A DNA stretch of 64,000 nucleotides from the NCBI GenBank assembly GCA_009993955.1, contig JAACSL010000011.1, positions 1-64,000 of the forward strand. Direction: 5' to 3'. Below the pieces are notes generated by a model. That model was not told the DNA's origin, ran no database searches, and saw only the letters and a program-made list of their open reading frames with translations. Within the stretch, counting starts at the first letter, position 1. Every line of letters begins with the position of its first letter. This stretch comes from Paraglaciecola sp. GTDB lineage: Bacteria > Pseudomonadota > Gammaproteobacteria > Enterobacterales > Alteromonadaceae. The translations under genes and the position numbers were made by a program. Positions 9,565 through 18,791 of the stretch are shown here, one piece after another.

Positions 9565-10770
9565 TTAACTACTGGTGTTTGCGACAAGTGTTTTGTGGTC
9601 AGCTGATAAGTGTGGGTTGCTGGGTTTTAAGCCAAACAAGTAGCGAGAAATGTTATGTCGGCGAATTACCTCATAGCTCAGTACACAGCCTACTACGGTC
9701 AAAATAATCAACATTGGCGCTTCAATTACAGCGGGGATATGCCAAGCCTTAATACTCATAGCCAATACGATGATCAGAGTTTGATGCACGATGTAACAAG
9801 GTAAAATCGCTTGATTGGCATAGGCAACAAAACGATTGTTGAATTGTAAATATTTACCTGCATAGGCAAACAAGGCAAAAATCCACGCCCAATGATTAAT
9901 TGAAAGCAACATGGCGTGCACAAGTTGGGTGACCATCAAGGCATCTAATGCGGGGCCAACATTTAACACACCATGTCTGTCGAGGAGCAACCAGCTGTAA
10001 CCAGCCAGGGCTAAAGCGGCAAACCAGCGGCGCTTAACAATAATGTTCTGCCAAAGCGCGGGTAAGGTTGCCACCGCCATGCCACTGACAAATACACTAA
10101 AATAAATACCGTGCAAAAACCAATCATCAGTGAAGCCGTGAGTGCTGGGATATTCTTTCAACCATAGACCCACACCGACGAGCCACAGCACTAAAAAACT
10201 AAACGCTAACCACGTGGGCAATTTTTGCATCAGCGCGGTTTGTAGTACGATTTTTAAAGGCCTGTAGAGCACAATCATGATCAAACTGTAACTCCACAAG
10301 TAGGGCAAAAACCACAGGTGATTCCAGGTGATCAACCCGATGTTTGATTGTTTATGTGGAGCCAATGTGGTGTGAATATTCAGGTAGTCTTGCAAGAACG
10401 CAAAGTAGGTACCGCTAAATTGCTGTTGGCATTGCAGTTCAAAATACAGTTGTGGTGGCACAATCACCAACATGCCAAACACCAAAGGCAGTAATAAACG
10501 TATGGTTTTTATTTTAAACAAAACCCACGTTGATAACTTGTGGTGAACCAAGGCCAGCGCTAAGCCGGAAATAAAAAATAGCAAAGACATGCGCCATTGA
10601 TTACTCAACAACATCAGGTTCTGCAGCACAACGCTTTGTTGTTCACTTTTAATGTGCCAACCCCAATCGGCCACATAATACATACCCACGTGATATAAAA
10701 TAAGGATGCCAAAGGCCAAAATGCGCAACCAATCTAAGTCGTAGCGCCGTGAATCTAGAGCTTGAGTCAT
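9565..10770 (-). CDS. Acyltransferase family 3 membrane protein
   Basis: Multi-pass inner-membrane acyltransferase of 401 residues with about ten membrane helices. It begins RRYDLDWLRILAFGILILYHVGMYY, the family 3 signature with the conserved histidine (YHVGM) and an early RxxDLDWLR motif; a second feature is the WHLWFLPYL-like NHLWFLPYLWSYSLI. Family members transfer acetyl, succinyl or other acyl groups from CoA or lipid donors to sugars in the envelope (OpgC, OafA, NodX). Divergent from the LytTR regulator by only 72 bp, so these two probably share a control region. Substrate unknown. Confidence 0.85.
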   Translation of the reverse strand: MTQALDSRRYDLDWLRILAFGILILYHVGMYYVADWGWHIKSEQQSVVLQNLMLLSNQWRMSLLFFISGLALALVHHKLSTWVLFKIKTIRLLLPLVFGMLVIVPPQLYFELQCQQQFSGTYFAFLQDYLNIHTTLAPHKQSNIGLITWNHLWFLPYLWSYSLIMIVLYRPLKIVLQTALMQKLPTWLAFSFLVLWLVGVGLWLKEYPSTHGFTDDWFLHGIYFSVFVSGMAVATLPALWQNIIVKRRWFAALALAGYSWLLLDRHGVLNVGPALDALMVTQLVHAMLLSINHWAWIFALFAYAGKYLQFNNRFVAYANQAILPCYIVHQTLIIVLAMSIKAWHIPAVIEAPMLIILTVVGCVLSYEVIRRHNISRYLFGLKPSNPHLSADHKTLVANTSS

Positions 10771-10842
10771 GATGTTTTCTCAGGTTAAATGATGCACTGA
10801 GCTTCACGCATTGGGTGTGAGATAACGAGAGCTAAAGGACAA

Positions 10843-11766
10843 GTGGATAGGTCAGAGGGACAAGCGGTGGCAGATAGGGATGAGGTGCAGGATGTTAAAC
10901 AGGAGCAGAGCAGCGTGACATGGTTTGAAAAATTTGATCAACATCAAGGGCGCTATGTTGCCTTGCTCATGGCAGCGTATTTGTTGGTTAATAATAGTAT
11001 TAACGCGACGTCTAACTGGATGGAAGCCAGCCGCAACGGCAGTCCAGATTTTGCTTTGTGGGAGCCATTTTTGTGGGAGTACTCCAGTGCTATCAGTACC
11101 CTGTGTTTGGCACCAATATTGTTTTTCTGCTGGGCTAAACTGAGTAATAATTTGCTCAAATTGCCCAAGCAAGTAGTCTTGCATGTGGGCCTTGCAGTGG
11201 CGTTTTCTGTGTCTCATGTCGCCCTCATGGTGGCAATGCGTAAAGTGGTGTATGCCTTGGCCGCCAGTGAATATAACTTTGAGCCGGTGTTCAGAGAATT
11301 TTTTTATGAATTACGCAAAGATGTGTGGGGCTATCTGTTCTTTTTTGCCCTGTATCAACTGTATCAGTTTGTTTATCGACGGCTTAAAGGCGAAGCCAAT
11401 CTTATCAGTGCGCAAACTAAGGATCAGCGGGTACTGGCGGCACCTGAACATCTGTTGGTGAAGAAGCTCGACCGTGAATTTTTGGTGCGAGTCAGTGACA
11501 TCGAATGGCTGGAGTCATCGGGCAACTATGTCAACTTGCACAGCGGAGGGCGAATCTATCCTTTGCGCGCCACATTGGGCGAGCTTAGCGAGCGCTTAGC
11601 TGAAAGTGGTTTCAGCCGTATTCATCGTAGTTACATGGTCAATCATCACGTCATTGACCACATCAGCTATCAGAGTAGCGGTGATGGTGAAATCCACTTA
11701 AAGGGTGGCCAAGTTCTGAATTTATCCCGTCGCTACAAAGACGCCTTTAAAGAAAGACTCAGCTAG
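10843..11766 (+). CDS. Membrane-anchored LytTR-type transcriptional regulator
   Basis: 307 residues. The N-terminal two thirds carry four hydrophobic helices (YVALLMAAYLLVNN; LCLAPILFFCW; VVLHVGLAVAFSVSHVALM; GYLFFFALYQLYQFVY). The last 100 residues are a LytTR DNA-binding domain: FLVRVSDIEWLESSGNYVNLHSG, then GFSRIHRSYMVNHHVIDHI. There is no receiver domain, so this is a one-component regulator. Start is GTG at 10843 with AAAGGAC just upstream. Divergent from the acyltransferase gene, its likely target. Together with the AraC protein nearby it gives two membrane-embedded regulators around two membrane enzymes. Confidence 0.87.
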   Translation: MDRSEGQAVADRDEVQDVKQEQSSVTWFEKFDQHQGRYVALLMAAYLLVNNSINATSNWMEASRNGSPDFALWEPFLWEYSSAISTLCLAPILFFCWAKLSNNLLKLPKQVVLHVGLAVAFSVSHVALMVAMRKVVYALAASEYNFEPVFREFFYELRKDVWGYLFFFALYQLYQFVYRRLKGEANLISAQTKDQRVLAAPEHLLVKKLDREFLVRVSDIEWLESSGNYVNLHSGGRIYPLRATLGELSERLAESGFSRIHRSYMVNHHVIDHISYQSSGDGEIHLKGGQVLNLSRRYKDAFKERLS

Positions 11767-11787
11767 CTTGTATGCCTGAGCTTTTGT

Positions 11788-12846
11788 TTATTGATTGTCT
11801 GCGATTATCGGTTTGCGTAAATCCACGATTTCACCAAACGCTGGCAGGCGTAAGCTCACGCCCTTTTGTTGGCTAATTCTGCGCACCTCATTAAGAGGTT
11901 CATCCCAAGGGTGAAACGCCAGATCAAACGTACTGTTGTGGATGGGTATTAATACTTTGCCTTGCAGGTCAATATGGGCTTGCACGGTTTGCTCAGGAAA
12001 CATATGCACGGCCGGCCAGTTTTTGTCATAGGCACCATTTTCCATCAAGGTAATGTCGAAGGGGCCATACTTCTCGCCAATTTCTTTGAAACCGCCAAAA
12101 TAGCCGCTGTCACCACTAAAAAATACCTTCACCTCGGCAAACAATAAGGTCCACGACCCCCACAGTGTTTCATTACTGTCCCATGGCGTGCGTCCTGAAA
12201 AATGCTGGGTGGGGGTGAACACCACTTTTGCCTTGGCAAACGGCTGCTCATCCCACCAATTAAAGGTTTGAATGCGCTGTGCGGGCACACCCATATCCAT
12301 GATCTGTTGATCAACCCCTAAAGGCACCAAAAATAAAGCTGCGCGTCTGGCTAAAAATTCTATGCTGCCCTTGTCGAGGTGATCGTAGTGATTGTGGGAC
12401 AAAAACACTTTGTCGATGGCTGGCAAGTCTTGCAGGCTAATCGCGGGTGGTTCAAAGCGTTTTGGGCCAGCAAAAGAAACAGGGGAAGCCCGTTCGCCAA
12501 ATACGGGGTCAATCAACCAATATTCACCGTAAACCTTTAGCAATAGCGAAGAGTGGCCAAGTTTAATTAAATATAAACCCTCATCATCCAATGCAGCCAA
12601 AGCCTCTTTTTCGAGTGCTTGCACTAAGGCAACATCGGGTTTGATGTTGCTACGTTTTTCGAACATAGCGCGTTTGAAGATGGTGAGTATGGTGGAAAAA
12701 CTGGGGCGATGGTCTTGTTCAGTGTTGGCGAAACGCACGGTCTCTTCCTCAGGTTGCTCAGTGGGTTTACCTGCATTGGCAGCACAAGCTTGTGTGATCA
12801 ATATGCTAAGGCCAAAGCAACCAATCCGTAATCTGTTGAATATCAT
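11788..12846 (-). CDS. Metallo-beta-lactamase-fold hydrolase, exported (NAPE-PLD/UlaG-like)
   Basis: About 352 residues. An N-terminal export signal (MIFNRLRIGCFGLSILITQACA) ends near a cysteine, though the lipobox is imperfect (TQAC), so lipoprotein status is uncertain. The metal motif is SHNHYDHLDKGS (HxHxDH), followed by FSGDSGYFGGFKEIG and a late HNSTFDLAFHPWDEP. This layout matches the L-ascorbate-lactonase/NAPE-phospholipase-D branch of the fold. The start at 12846 is preferred because it puts the signal peptide at the N-terminus; an ATG 19 codons earlier is in frame. Convergent with the LytTR gene. Lipid amide or phosphodiester hydrolysis at the envelope is possible but not shown. Confidence 0.82.
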   Translation of the reverse strand: MIFNRLRIGCFGLSILITQACAANAGKPTEQPEEETVRFANTEQDHRPSFSTILTIFKRAMFEKRSNIKPDVALVQALEKEALAALDDEGLYLIKLGHSSLLLKVYGEYWLIDPVFGERASPVSFAGPKRFEPPAISLQDLPAIDKVFLSHNHYDHLDKGSIEFLARRAALFLVPLGVDQQIMDMGVPAQRIQTFNWWDEQPFAKAKVVFTPTQHFSGRTPWDSNETLWGSWTLLFAEVKVFFSGDSGYFGGFKEIGEKYGPFDITLMENGAYDKNWPAVHMFPEQTVQAHIDLQGKVLIPIHNSTFDLAFHPWDEPLNEVRRISQQKGVSLRLPAFGEIVDLRKPIIADNQ

Positions 12847-12936
12847 GTTTTTATTGCGCTCAAGCGATGCAAGGCTGCGCTGGCTGTTAACTATGTTATA
12901 CATAGTTGATTCGAGGCCAGACAGATCAGTGAAAGC

Positions 12937-13332
12937 TTAGCGATGGAATGTTTGTAACGCGCTGAGCGCTTCTTCAGCGCGTGCGGCGGGTACAAAAATA
13001 TGGTCGTGGTAATACGCCGCTATCACATTGGCACTGATACCCAGCGAAGCTAATTGTGTCGCAACAGCTGCGGTCAAGCCAACAGCCTCCAGACTGGAAT
13101 GCACGGTTAAGGTTATTTGCCTAAACACGCCGTTAAAAGCCAATCCAGCTTGCAATGCTTGCGATTTTTCTAAGACCAAGGTTAGCCCTTCTGACTCGAT
13201 AAAGGTGGCAACAGATCGAAGGGATAAGTAGTCCACTAATTCACCTTTTACACAGCAAAATACAAACTCTGCTGGAAGTAAGATCGGACGCATCGAAGAG
13301 AGTAATAGATCTAACTGGGTAATGCCTGACAT
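12937..13332 (-). CDS. ACT-domain protein
   Basis: 131 residues forming what looks like two short ACT repeats: LLSSMRPILLPAEFVFCCV and FNGVFRQITLTVHSSLEAVGLTAAVATQLASLGISANVIAAYYHDHIFVPAARAEEALSALQ. Stand-alone ACT proteins of this kind are small cytosolic ligand-binding proteins, often for amino acids. No catalytic domain is attached. It lies downstream of a small membrane-protein gene on the same strand and ends about 90 bp before the MBL-fold gene start. Partner and ligand unknown. Confidence 0.75.
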   Translation of the reverse strand: MSGITQLDLLLSSMRPILLPAEFVFCCVKGELVDYLSLRSVATFIESEGLTLVLEKSQALQAGLAFNGVFRQITLTVHSSLEAVGLTAAVATQLASLGISANVIAAYYHDHIFVPAARAEEALSALQTFHR

Positions 13333-13400
13333 GCTGGATGCCCTAATGTAAATTAAACTGCCGTGTTGATCTTCACAGAAAATACCATGAATTCAGGTGA

Positions 13401-13691
13401 CTACAACTCGAGGTCGATACTTGAATCAGAGTGTTTGATGAGACGACCTAAACTTCTGAGCAGCAAAGCAACCGCTCTGAACGGAAATTCAACTACGACC
13501 TCAAGTAAATCATACCAATGACTGTCATGGTCATGCTGCGCTGGCCACAGATAATCAGAGCATGCAAAGCCAACAAAACTTGACAATAATACAGCCCAGT
13601 TAAATCCAAACAAGACTAAATCAATTACGAGATAAGTACTTAGGATGAAAATCAGAAGCGACAGAACAGCGCGAAAATTATGCATGGTCAA
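13401..13691 (-). CDS. Small membrane-associated protein, unknown
   Basis: 96 residues. Two hydrophobic helices at the N-terminus (FRAVLSLLIFILSTYLVIDLVLFGFNWAVLLSSFVGFACSDYLW), then an acidic/histidine linker (PAQHDHDSHW) and a third amphipathic stretch (FPFRAVALLLRSLGRLI) ending with an acidic tail. Two possible starts, 13691 and 13685. No family recognised. It sits between the HxlR regulator and the ACT gene, all on the minus strand. Confidence 0.6.
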   Translation of the reverse strand: MTMHNFRAVLSLLIFILSTYLVIDLVLFGFNWAVLLSSFVGFACSDYLWPAQHDHDSHWYDLLEVVVEFPFRAVALLLRSLGRLIKHSDSSIDLEL

Positions 13692-13776
13692 TACAATTAA
13701 AATGCCTAGAAATACCTACGGTCAAGGTTACCAAGGAGAATGATTAAATAACGCATGCCTGTGTATCCTCGTTTAT

Positions 13777-14154
13777 TTATTTAACATCATGTTGATGATA
13801 TGAACGTCTATTTGCCTCAATGGAGGGCAATGCAGACTCCGCCCATGCTTTGGCCATCTGTACAACCGGAACCAATGATTCGCCTAACTCTGTCAGTTGA
13901 TATTCCACTTTAAGCCGCCCAGAGTCTGGGCAAACAAGGCGCGAGACTATGCCATCTCGTTCTAACTGGCGTAAAGCTTGGGTGAGCATCTTCTGTGATA
14001 CACCCTCACAGAGTCGTTTCAGCTCACCAAATCGAAGGACTTGTTGGTCTAGACCGCCAACAATCAACGAGACCCATTTTTGCCCAATTAAAGCCAGTAC
14101 ATCTCGAGAGGGACAAATCGCAGCATAGACGTTTGGTTTCACTTCATTATTCAT
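13777..14154 (-). CDS. HxlR-family transcriptional regulator
   Basis: 125 residues, a winged helix-turn-helix of the HxlR type: CPSRDVLALIGQKWVSLIVGGL, RFGELKRLCEGVSQKMLTQALRQLERDGIVSRLV, then VEYQLTELGESLVPVVQMAKAW. The early cysteine before the first helix (Cys14) is the residue that senses thiol-reactive compounds in several HxlR proteins. It is divergent from the alpha/beta hydrolase gene, and an inverted repeat lies right at its start codon, so autoregulation together with control of the hydrolase is likely. Confidence 0.9.
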   Translation of the reverse strand: MNNEVKPNVYAAICPSRDVLALIGQKWVSLIVGGLDQQVLRFGELKRLCEGVSQKMLTQALRQLERDGIVSRLVCPDSGRLKVEYQLTELGESLVPVVQMAKAWAESALPSIEANRRSYHQHDVK

Positions 14155-14157
14155 GGG

Positions 14158-14177
14158 TAGTTACCAAAAGGTACCTA
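14158..14177. promoter_or_regulatory. Candidate HxlR operator
   Basis: Inverted repeat TAGTTACC-AAAA-GGTACCTA with seven of eight positions matching, starting three bases upstream of the HxlR start codon. A second perfect palindrome, CAAGCGA-AC-TCGCTTG, lies at 14228-14243 in the same divergent promoter region. Function as operators is inferred from position and symmetry. Confidence 0.45.
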
Positions 14178-14333
14178 ATTTACGGTATAAACAAGGGTCT
14201 GATAAAGTACTTAAGCTTGTTAATAACCAAGCGAACTCGCTTGAAAAAATGAATGTGTAAGCAATTCCAACACTTGAACTGGCGAACGGCATTAATGTTC
14301 GGCGAAACTTTAGATTAAGAAGGATGCAGTAAT

Positions 14334-15212
14334 ATGCAAGCAGTCATCGTAACGTCGGCCAGTTTTATCGTTGAGCATGATGTTGTGCTCGGCAACTTGT
14401 ATATGCCGTCGTCATCCTCCACAAAATTACCGGCAGTTGTTGTTGCTGGCCCTATGACCAGCGTTAAAGAACAAGTAACCGGCGTGTACAGTCGTGCAAT
14501 GGCTGAGCAGGGATTTGCTGCATTGACCATTGATCATCGACATTATGGTCAAAGTGACGGGCAACCAAGACAGTACGAATATTACCCACACAAAATTGAA
14601 GATCTTGTTGCCGCCTTAACCTTTTTGTCTGAGCAGGCAGAGGTGGATACCAATAATATTGGTTTGTTGGGAATTTGTCTGGGTTGTGGTTATGCCAGTT
14701 GGGCATCCCAACGCAGCGATAAAGTAAAATGGTTGGGATTGATTGTTGGTTATTACCGCGACGTTGAAGCAATGAAAACCAGTGACAATCAGAGTTTTCA
14801 ACAAAAAATTGACCAAGGTGTGAAGGCAAGACGGCATTACGAGAAAACAGGCGAAGTGATCACGATCCCTGCTGCTGCAATGCATGGTGATGCAGCGATG
14901 ACTTCAGAAAATTTAGTGGATTACTATACTCATAGGGCGAATGTTGCCAATTATAAAAATGGCTTTGCCCTAATGTCTCGTGAACACTTTTTACCATTTG
15001 ACGTTCAATCAGCCGCAAAAAATATCACGGTGCCAACAGTTATGGTGCATTCCGAGAACGCCCTATCACCAAATCTCGCACGAAAGTTTTATGAAAATTT
15101 AGAAAGTGAAAAAAAACTGTTTTGGCTCACAGGGAACAGCCAAGATGATTTTTATGACAATAGTCATTTAGTTAAGCAAGCTGTCACTTTTATGATTCCT
15201 CAAAAAAACTAG
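14334..15212 (+). CDS. Alpha/beta hydrolase with cysteine nucleophile (dienelactone-hydrolase-like)
   Basis: 292 residues. The nucleophile elbow reads LLGICLGCGYA: the residue expected to be Ser is Cys, as in dienelactone hydrolases. Upstream parts fit the fold: VVVAGPMTSVKEQVTGVYSRAMAEQGFAALTIDHRHYGQSDG, and a late acid/histidine region with VPTVMVHSENALSP and DDFYDNSHLVKQAV. No signal peptide, so cytosolic. Ribosome site AAGGA lies eight bases before the ATG. Divergent from HxlR, a common arrangement for detoxification of reactive carbonyls or quinones; the substrate is not known here. Confidence 0.85.
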   Translation: MQAVIVTSASFIVEHDVVLGNLYMPSSSSTKLPAVVVAGPMTSVKEQVTGVYSRAMAEQGFAALTIDHRHYGQSDGQPRQYEYYPHKIEDLVAALTFLSEQAEVDTNNIGLLGICLGCGYASWASQRSDKVKWLGLIVGYYRDVEAMKTSDNQSFQQKIDQGVKARRHYEKTGEVITIPAAAMHGDAAMTSENLVDYYTHRANVANYKNGFALMSREHFLPFDVQSAAKNITVPTVMVHSENALSPNLARKFYENLESEKKLFWLTGNSQDDFYDNSHLVKQAVTFMIPQKN

Positions 15213-15371
15213 GTATCAACAATGGTTCGCAGACTCTTGTGTTTTGTGCAGTTCAACGAACAGACATCATCACTCTTTTTTTAACAATTCGCTAACGTAA
15301 TCCGTTGCAAGTGCTCAACGGCGGGGCATTTTAGTTTAAGCTCCTCACAATATGGTTTGTTTAGGAAATTT

Positions 15372-18023
15372 ATGTCGCGAATTCTCAGCCAACAAAGTGT
15401 CTGTGTTACATCCCTACTGTTACTCGCCGCGTGCGCCACTATTAATAACACGACTTCATCTGTCGCCTATTTGGATACCAGTCTGAGTTTTGAACAGCGG
15501 GTTGATGATCTGGTGTCGCGCATGACCACTTCAGAAAAAATCGCGCAAATGTATAACGATGCGCCGGCTATCGAGCGTTTGGGGGTGCCTGCTTATGATT
15601 ATTGGAACGAAGCGTTGCACGGCGTTGCAAGGGCGGGCAAGGCTACTGTTTTCCCCCAAGCGATAGGCATGGCAGCAATGTGGGATGAAGATTTAATGTT
15701 AGACGTGGCGACGGCTATTTCTGATGAGGGGCGGGCAAAACATCACTTTTTTGTGGAGAACGATGTGCACTATCGTTATACCGGCTTAACGTTTTGGTCG
15801 CCCAATATCAATATTTTTCGTGATCCGCGCTGGGGCCGCGGCCAAGAAACCTATGGTGAAGATCCTTATCTGACCGGTGAGTTGGCTGTGCAGTTTATTC
15901 ATGGTTTACAGGGGGACGATCCCAAATACTTAAAAACCGCTGCCACCGCCAAACATTTTGCCGTGCACAATGGCCCAGAAATTAGCCGCCATTCCGACAA
16001 TTATGTGGTGAGCAACAAAGACCTTTACGAAACCTACATGCCAGCTTTTGAGAAAGCCATTGTGGATGCCGATGTTGAAGCAGTGATGTGTGCTTATAAC
16101 CGCGTGAATGGTCAACCTGCCTGTGGCAGTGATCTGCTACTCAAAGATATATTGCGTGGGCAGTTTAAGTTTAATGGCCATGTGATGTCAGACTGCGGTG
16201 CTATCGCCGACTTTTATGACCCTAACGCGCATAATGTGGTGCAAGCCCCGGCTGTAGCTGCGGCTTGGGCGGTAACGGCGGGTACAGATTTAAACTGCGG
16301 TACCGGGCGACTCAGCACCTTTGCTAACTTAAACTTTGCGCTCCAAAAAGAGCTCATCAGTGAAGATCTGATTGATCAAGCGGTGCAGCGCTTATTTATG
16401 ACCCGTTTTAAATTAGGCATGTTTGATCCTAAACAAGACGTGAGTTACGCCAACATCCCCACATCCGTGGTGGGCTCGCCTGAACACCTAGCCTTGGCAC
16501 AAAAGGCCACGGAATCTTCATTAGTACTGCTGAAAAACGATGGTTTATTGCCCTTGAAAAAGGGCATCAAAGTCGCGGTGATTGGGCCTAATGCGGATAA
16601 CGAAGATGTACTGTTAGGCAACTACAACGGCATTCCCATCGCCGCAGTTACCCCGTTACAAGGCATTAGCTCTTATCTGGGAGCCGATCAGGTGAGTTAT
16701 GCGCCGGGTAGTGCCATCATTGCCGATGTCTATGGTCATTACCGCACAGTGGGCCCTGAGTATTTCTTCCACCAAAATGCCAACAACGCACTGGTTAGCG
16801 GATTAGAAGCCAAGTACTACCATGTCAGTCACCCGAAGATCACCGATTTTACTAATCTGCGCCCAAGTGGCGAAATGGTGGGTGAACCCGTGCTGAGCCG
16901 CGTTGATGACAACATTGATTTTTATTGGGAACGTTCACCCATTGATGACAAAGTAATGAGCGATTTTGCAGTGGTATGGCAGGGTATTTTAGTGCCACCT
17001 AACAGCGGCAATTACCGCTTTGACGGTGCAGTGGATATAAGCATTGATGGGCAAGCGGTGCAGGGCAGCGTGAAGCTTAAGGCTGGTCAACATTATGCGT
17101 TTAAGGCCTCACGAATTTTTCTGAAAAACCCATGGAGTAATACCATTCCCACGCTGACACTGCGCTGGTTAAACGAATCACAAAACCTGGTTGATGAGGC
17201 GCTTGCCCAAGCTAAAAATGCCGATGTGATGGTGGTGGTGGTGGGTATTTCGCCACGCATTGAAGGGGAAGAAATGCCCGTGAAGTTGGATGGCTTCAAC
17301 TACGGTGACCGGGAAGATATCGACCTGCCTGATGAACAGCAAAACCTCATAAAAGCCCTACACAAACTAGGCAAACCTATGGTGTTAGTGAATTTCAGTG
17401 GTAGCGCGGTGGCCTTGAATTGGGAAAACGACAACTTAAATGCCATCGTGCAAGCATTCTATCCGGGTGAAGCCACCGGCACTGCTTTGGCCAGATTGTT
17501 ATGGGGGGAATACAGTCCATCTGGTCGTTTGCCCATCACCTTCTACAAAAATCTAGCGGGATTTGCCGCGTTTGATGACTACGCCATGGAGAATCGCACC
17601 TATAAATATTTTGCCGGTGAGGTGTTATATCCCTTTGGTTATGGCCTAAGTTATGGTGATTTTCATTACAGTAATTTGCAGGCCCCGACTGCCTTATCAG
17701 CCGGGCAAGACCTGAGTTTCAGTGTGGATGTGAGCAACGTAGGTGACATGGACTCCGCTGAGGTGACACAAGTTTATGTGAGCATGCCCGATGCGCCAGT
17801 ACGAGTGCCACAACTTGAATTGGCGGGTTTTCAGCATCATGACTTGGCCAAAAGGGAGCAACACACTCTGCATTTTACTCTCACCGCTAAGCAGCTCAGC
17901 TATGTTGACAACGACGGCATTCATCAGCCTTACGTCGGTAAGTTGTTACTCAGTGTTGGCAGCGGTCAACCGAAATATCTGCAAGCACAATACAAACAAC
18001 AGGCAGTGGTTACCCTTAACTAG
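15372..18023 (+). CDS. Glycoside hydrolase family 3 lipoprotein with inserted PA14 domain
   Basis: Exported exo-glycosidase of 883 residues. Lipoprotein signal ends LLLLAACA. Catalytic TIM-barrel domain with the GH3 nucleophile in VMSDCGAIADF (Asp274) and the typical EALHGVARAG and GQETYGEDPYLTG segments; the second domain holds the proton donor region PRIEGEEMP (about residues 630-635). Between them, about residues 465-600, is a PA14-like carbohydrate-binding insert (IDFYWERSP, WQGILVPPNSGNYRF). The C-terminus is a fibronectin-III-like domain. SDCGAI and EALHG favour the beta-xylosidase/beta-glucosidase branch. Start chosen at ATG 15372 (AGGA five bases upstream) over a TTG at 15357. Confidence 0.93.
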   Translation: MSRILSQQSVCVTSLLLLAACATINNTTSSVAYLDTSLSFEQRVDDLVSRMTTSEKIAQMYNDAPAIERLGVPAYDYWNEALHGVARAGKATVFPQAIGMAAMWDEDLMLDVATAISDEGRAKHHFFVENDVHYRYTGLTFWSPNINIFRDPRWGRGQETYGEDPYLTGELAVQFIHGLQGDDPKYLKTAATAKHFAVHNGPEISRHSDNYVVSNKDLYETYMPAFEKAIVDADVEAVMCAYNRVNGQPACGSDLLLKDILRGQFKFNGHVMSDCGAIADFYDPNAHNVVQAPAVAAAWAVTAGTDLNCGTGRLSTFANLNFALQKELISEDLIDQAVQRLFMTRFKLGMFDPKQDVSYANIPTSVVGSPEHLALAQKATESSLVLLKNDGLLPLKKGIKVAVIGPNADNEDVLLGNYNGIPIAAVTPLQGISSYLGADQVSYAPGSAIIADVYGHYRTVGPEYFFHQNANNALVSGLEAKYYHVSHPKITDFTNLRPSGEMVGEPVLSRVDDNIDFYWERSPIDDKVMSDFAVVWQGILVPPNSGNYRFDGAVDISIDGQAVQGSVKLKAGQHYAFKASRIFLKNPWSNTIPTLTLRWLNESQNLVDEALAQAKNADVMVVVVGISPRIEGEEMPVKLDGFNYGDREDIDLPDEQQNLIKALHKLGKPMVLVNFSGSAVALNWENDNLNAIVQAFYPGEATGTALARLLWGEYSPSGRLPITFYKNLAGFAAFDDYAMENRTYKYFAGEVLYPFGYGLSYGDFHYSNLQAPTALSAGQDLSFSVDVSNVGDMDSAEVTQVYVSMPDAPVRVPQLELAGFQHHDLAKREQHTLHFTLTAKQLSYVDNDGIHQPYVGKLLLSVGSGQPKYLQAQYKQQAVVTLN

Positions 18024-18038
18024 TGGGAGCGAGGCAAA

Positions 18039-18063
18039 AAACCGAGGGCCGTGCTCGGTTTTT
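18039..18063. terminator. Bidirectional Rho-independent terminator
   Basis: AAAACCGAG (18039-18047) pairs with CTCGGTTTT (18055-18063) around a seven-base loop, with A-run upstream and T-run downstream. It separates the convergent GH3 and dsbA genes and can serve both. Confidence 0.85.
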
Positions 18064-18075
18064 CTGCCCTTCAAG

Positions 18076-18714
18076 CTAAGATTCTGTTTTATTTAACAGG
18101 TAGAGGACTAACGCGATGTACTCATCGGTGGAGGTGATGCTGTTGGCGATAACCTGATATTTGTCATTCACAATCACCGTTGGCACAGTATGGATCCCCG
18201 CTGCCCGCAGTGCTGCCGTGCTGCGCTGTGCTTTGTTGAACTGGGCATTGACGGCAAAGCTGCTCATGGTTTTATCGAAGGCTTCACCCTCAACATCGTT
18301 GATGACAAACAAATTTTTGAGGTCTTGCTGGTTACTAAAGTCTGCTTTATTAACGTGGATATAGTTAAATATCGCTGGGATCATGGTTTTGTCGACATGC
18401 AATATTTCCGCGCTAAACAATGCTTTTGTCAGCATGTGCTCTATTTCAGGATTGCGACCAGGCAGGCTATCAACATGGTTTTTTACGAAGGTAGTCCCGG
18501 CTGGCAAGGCAGCATGCATGGCATCGATAATCGGTTCAAAGCGAAAGCAATGCGGGCAATAGAATGAAAAATACTCAGTCACTTTAGGGCTTTCGGACGC
18601 TTGCTCCGCTACCACCGCAAAATGTTTACCTTTTTCAAACTCAATGGCCATGCTAGCTGTACTAAGCACGCTAAGTACACTGAAAAACCCTATACAAACC
18701 AAACGTTTAAGCAT
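18076..18714 (-). CDS. dsbA: Thiol:disulfide interchange protein DsbA
   Basis: Periplasmic disulfide-forming oxidoreductase, 212 residues. Signal peptide MLKRLVCIGFFSVLSVLSTASMA, then the thioredoxin-fold core with the active site FYCPHCFRFEP (CPHC, the DsbA dipeptide Pro-His) and the cis-proline loop GIHTVPTVIVNDKY near the C-terminus. Start set at 18714, where the signal peptide begins; an ATG 23 codons upstream is in frame but would bury it. Divergent from the aminotransferase gene by about 280 bp. Usual family length. Confidence 0.93.
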   Translation of the reverse strand: MLKRLVCIGFFSVLSVLSTASMAIEFEKGKHFAVVAEQASESPKVTEYFSFYCPHCFRFEPIIDAMHAALPAGTTFVKNHVDSLPGRNPEIEHMLTKALFSAEILHVDKTMIPAIFNYIHVNKADFSNQQDLKNLFVINDVEGEAFDKTMSSFAVNAQFNKAQRSTAALRAAGIHTVPTVIVNDKYQVIANSITSTDEYIALVLYLLNKTES

Positions 18715-18791
18715 CTGAATATTCCACAAAAATCTTTTAACTAGCCTCGCAGTGTACGTGGTGATCAAGGCCTTGCAAGGCAAAAAATGTG

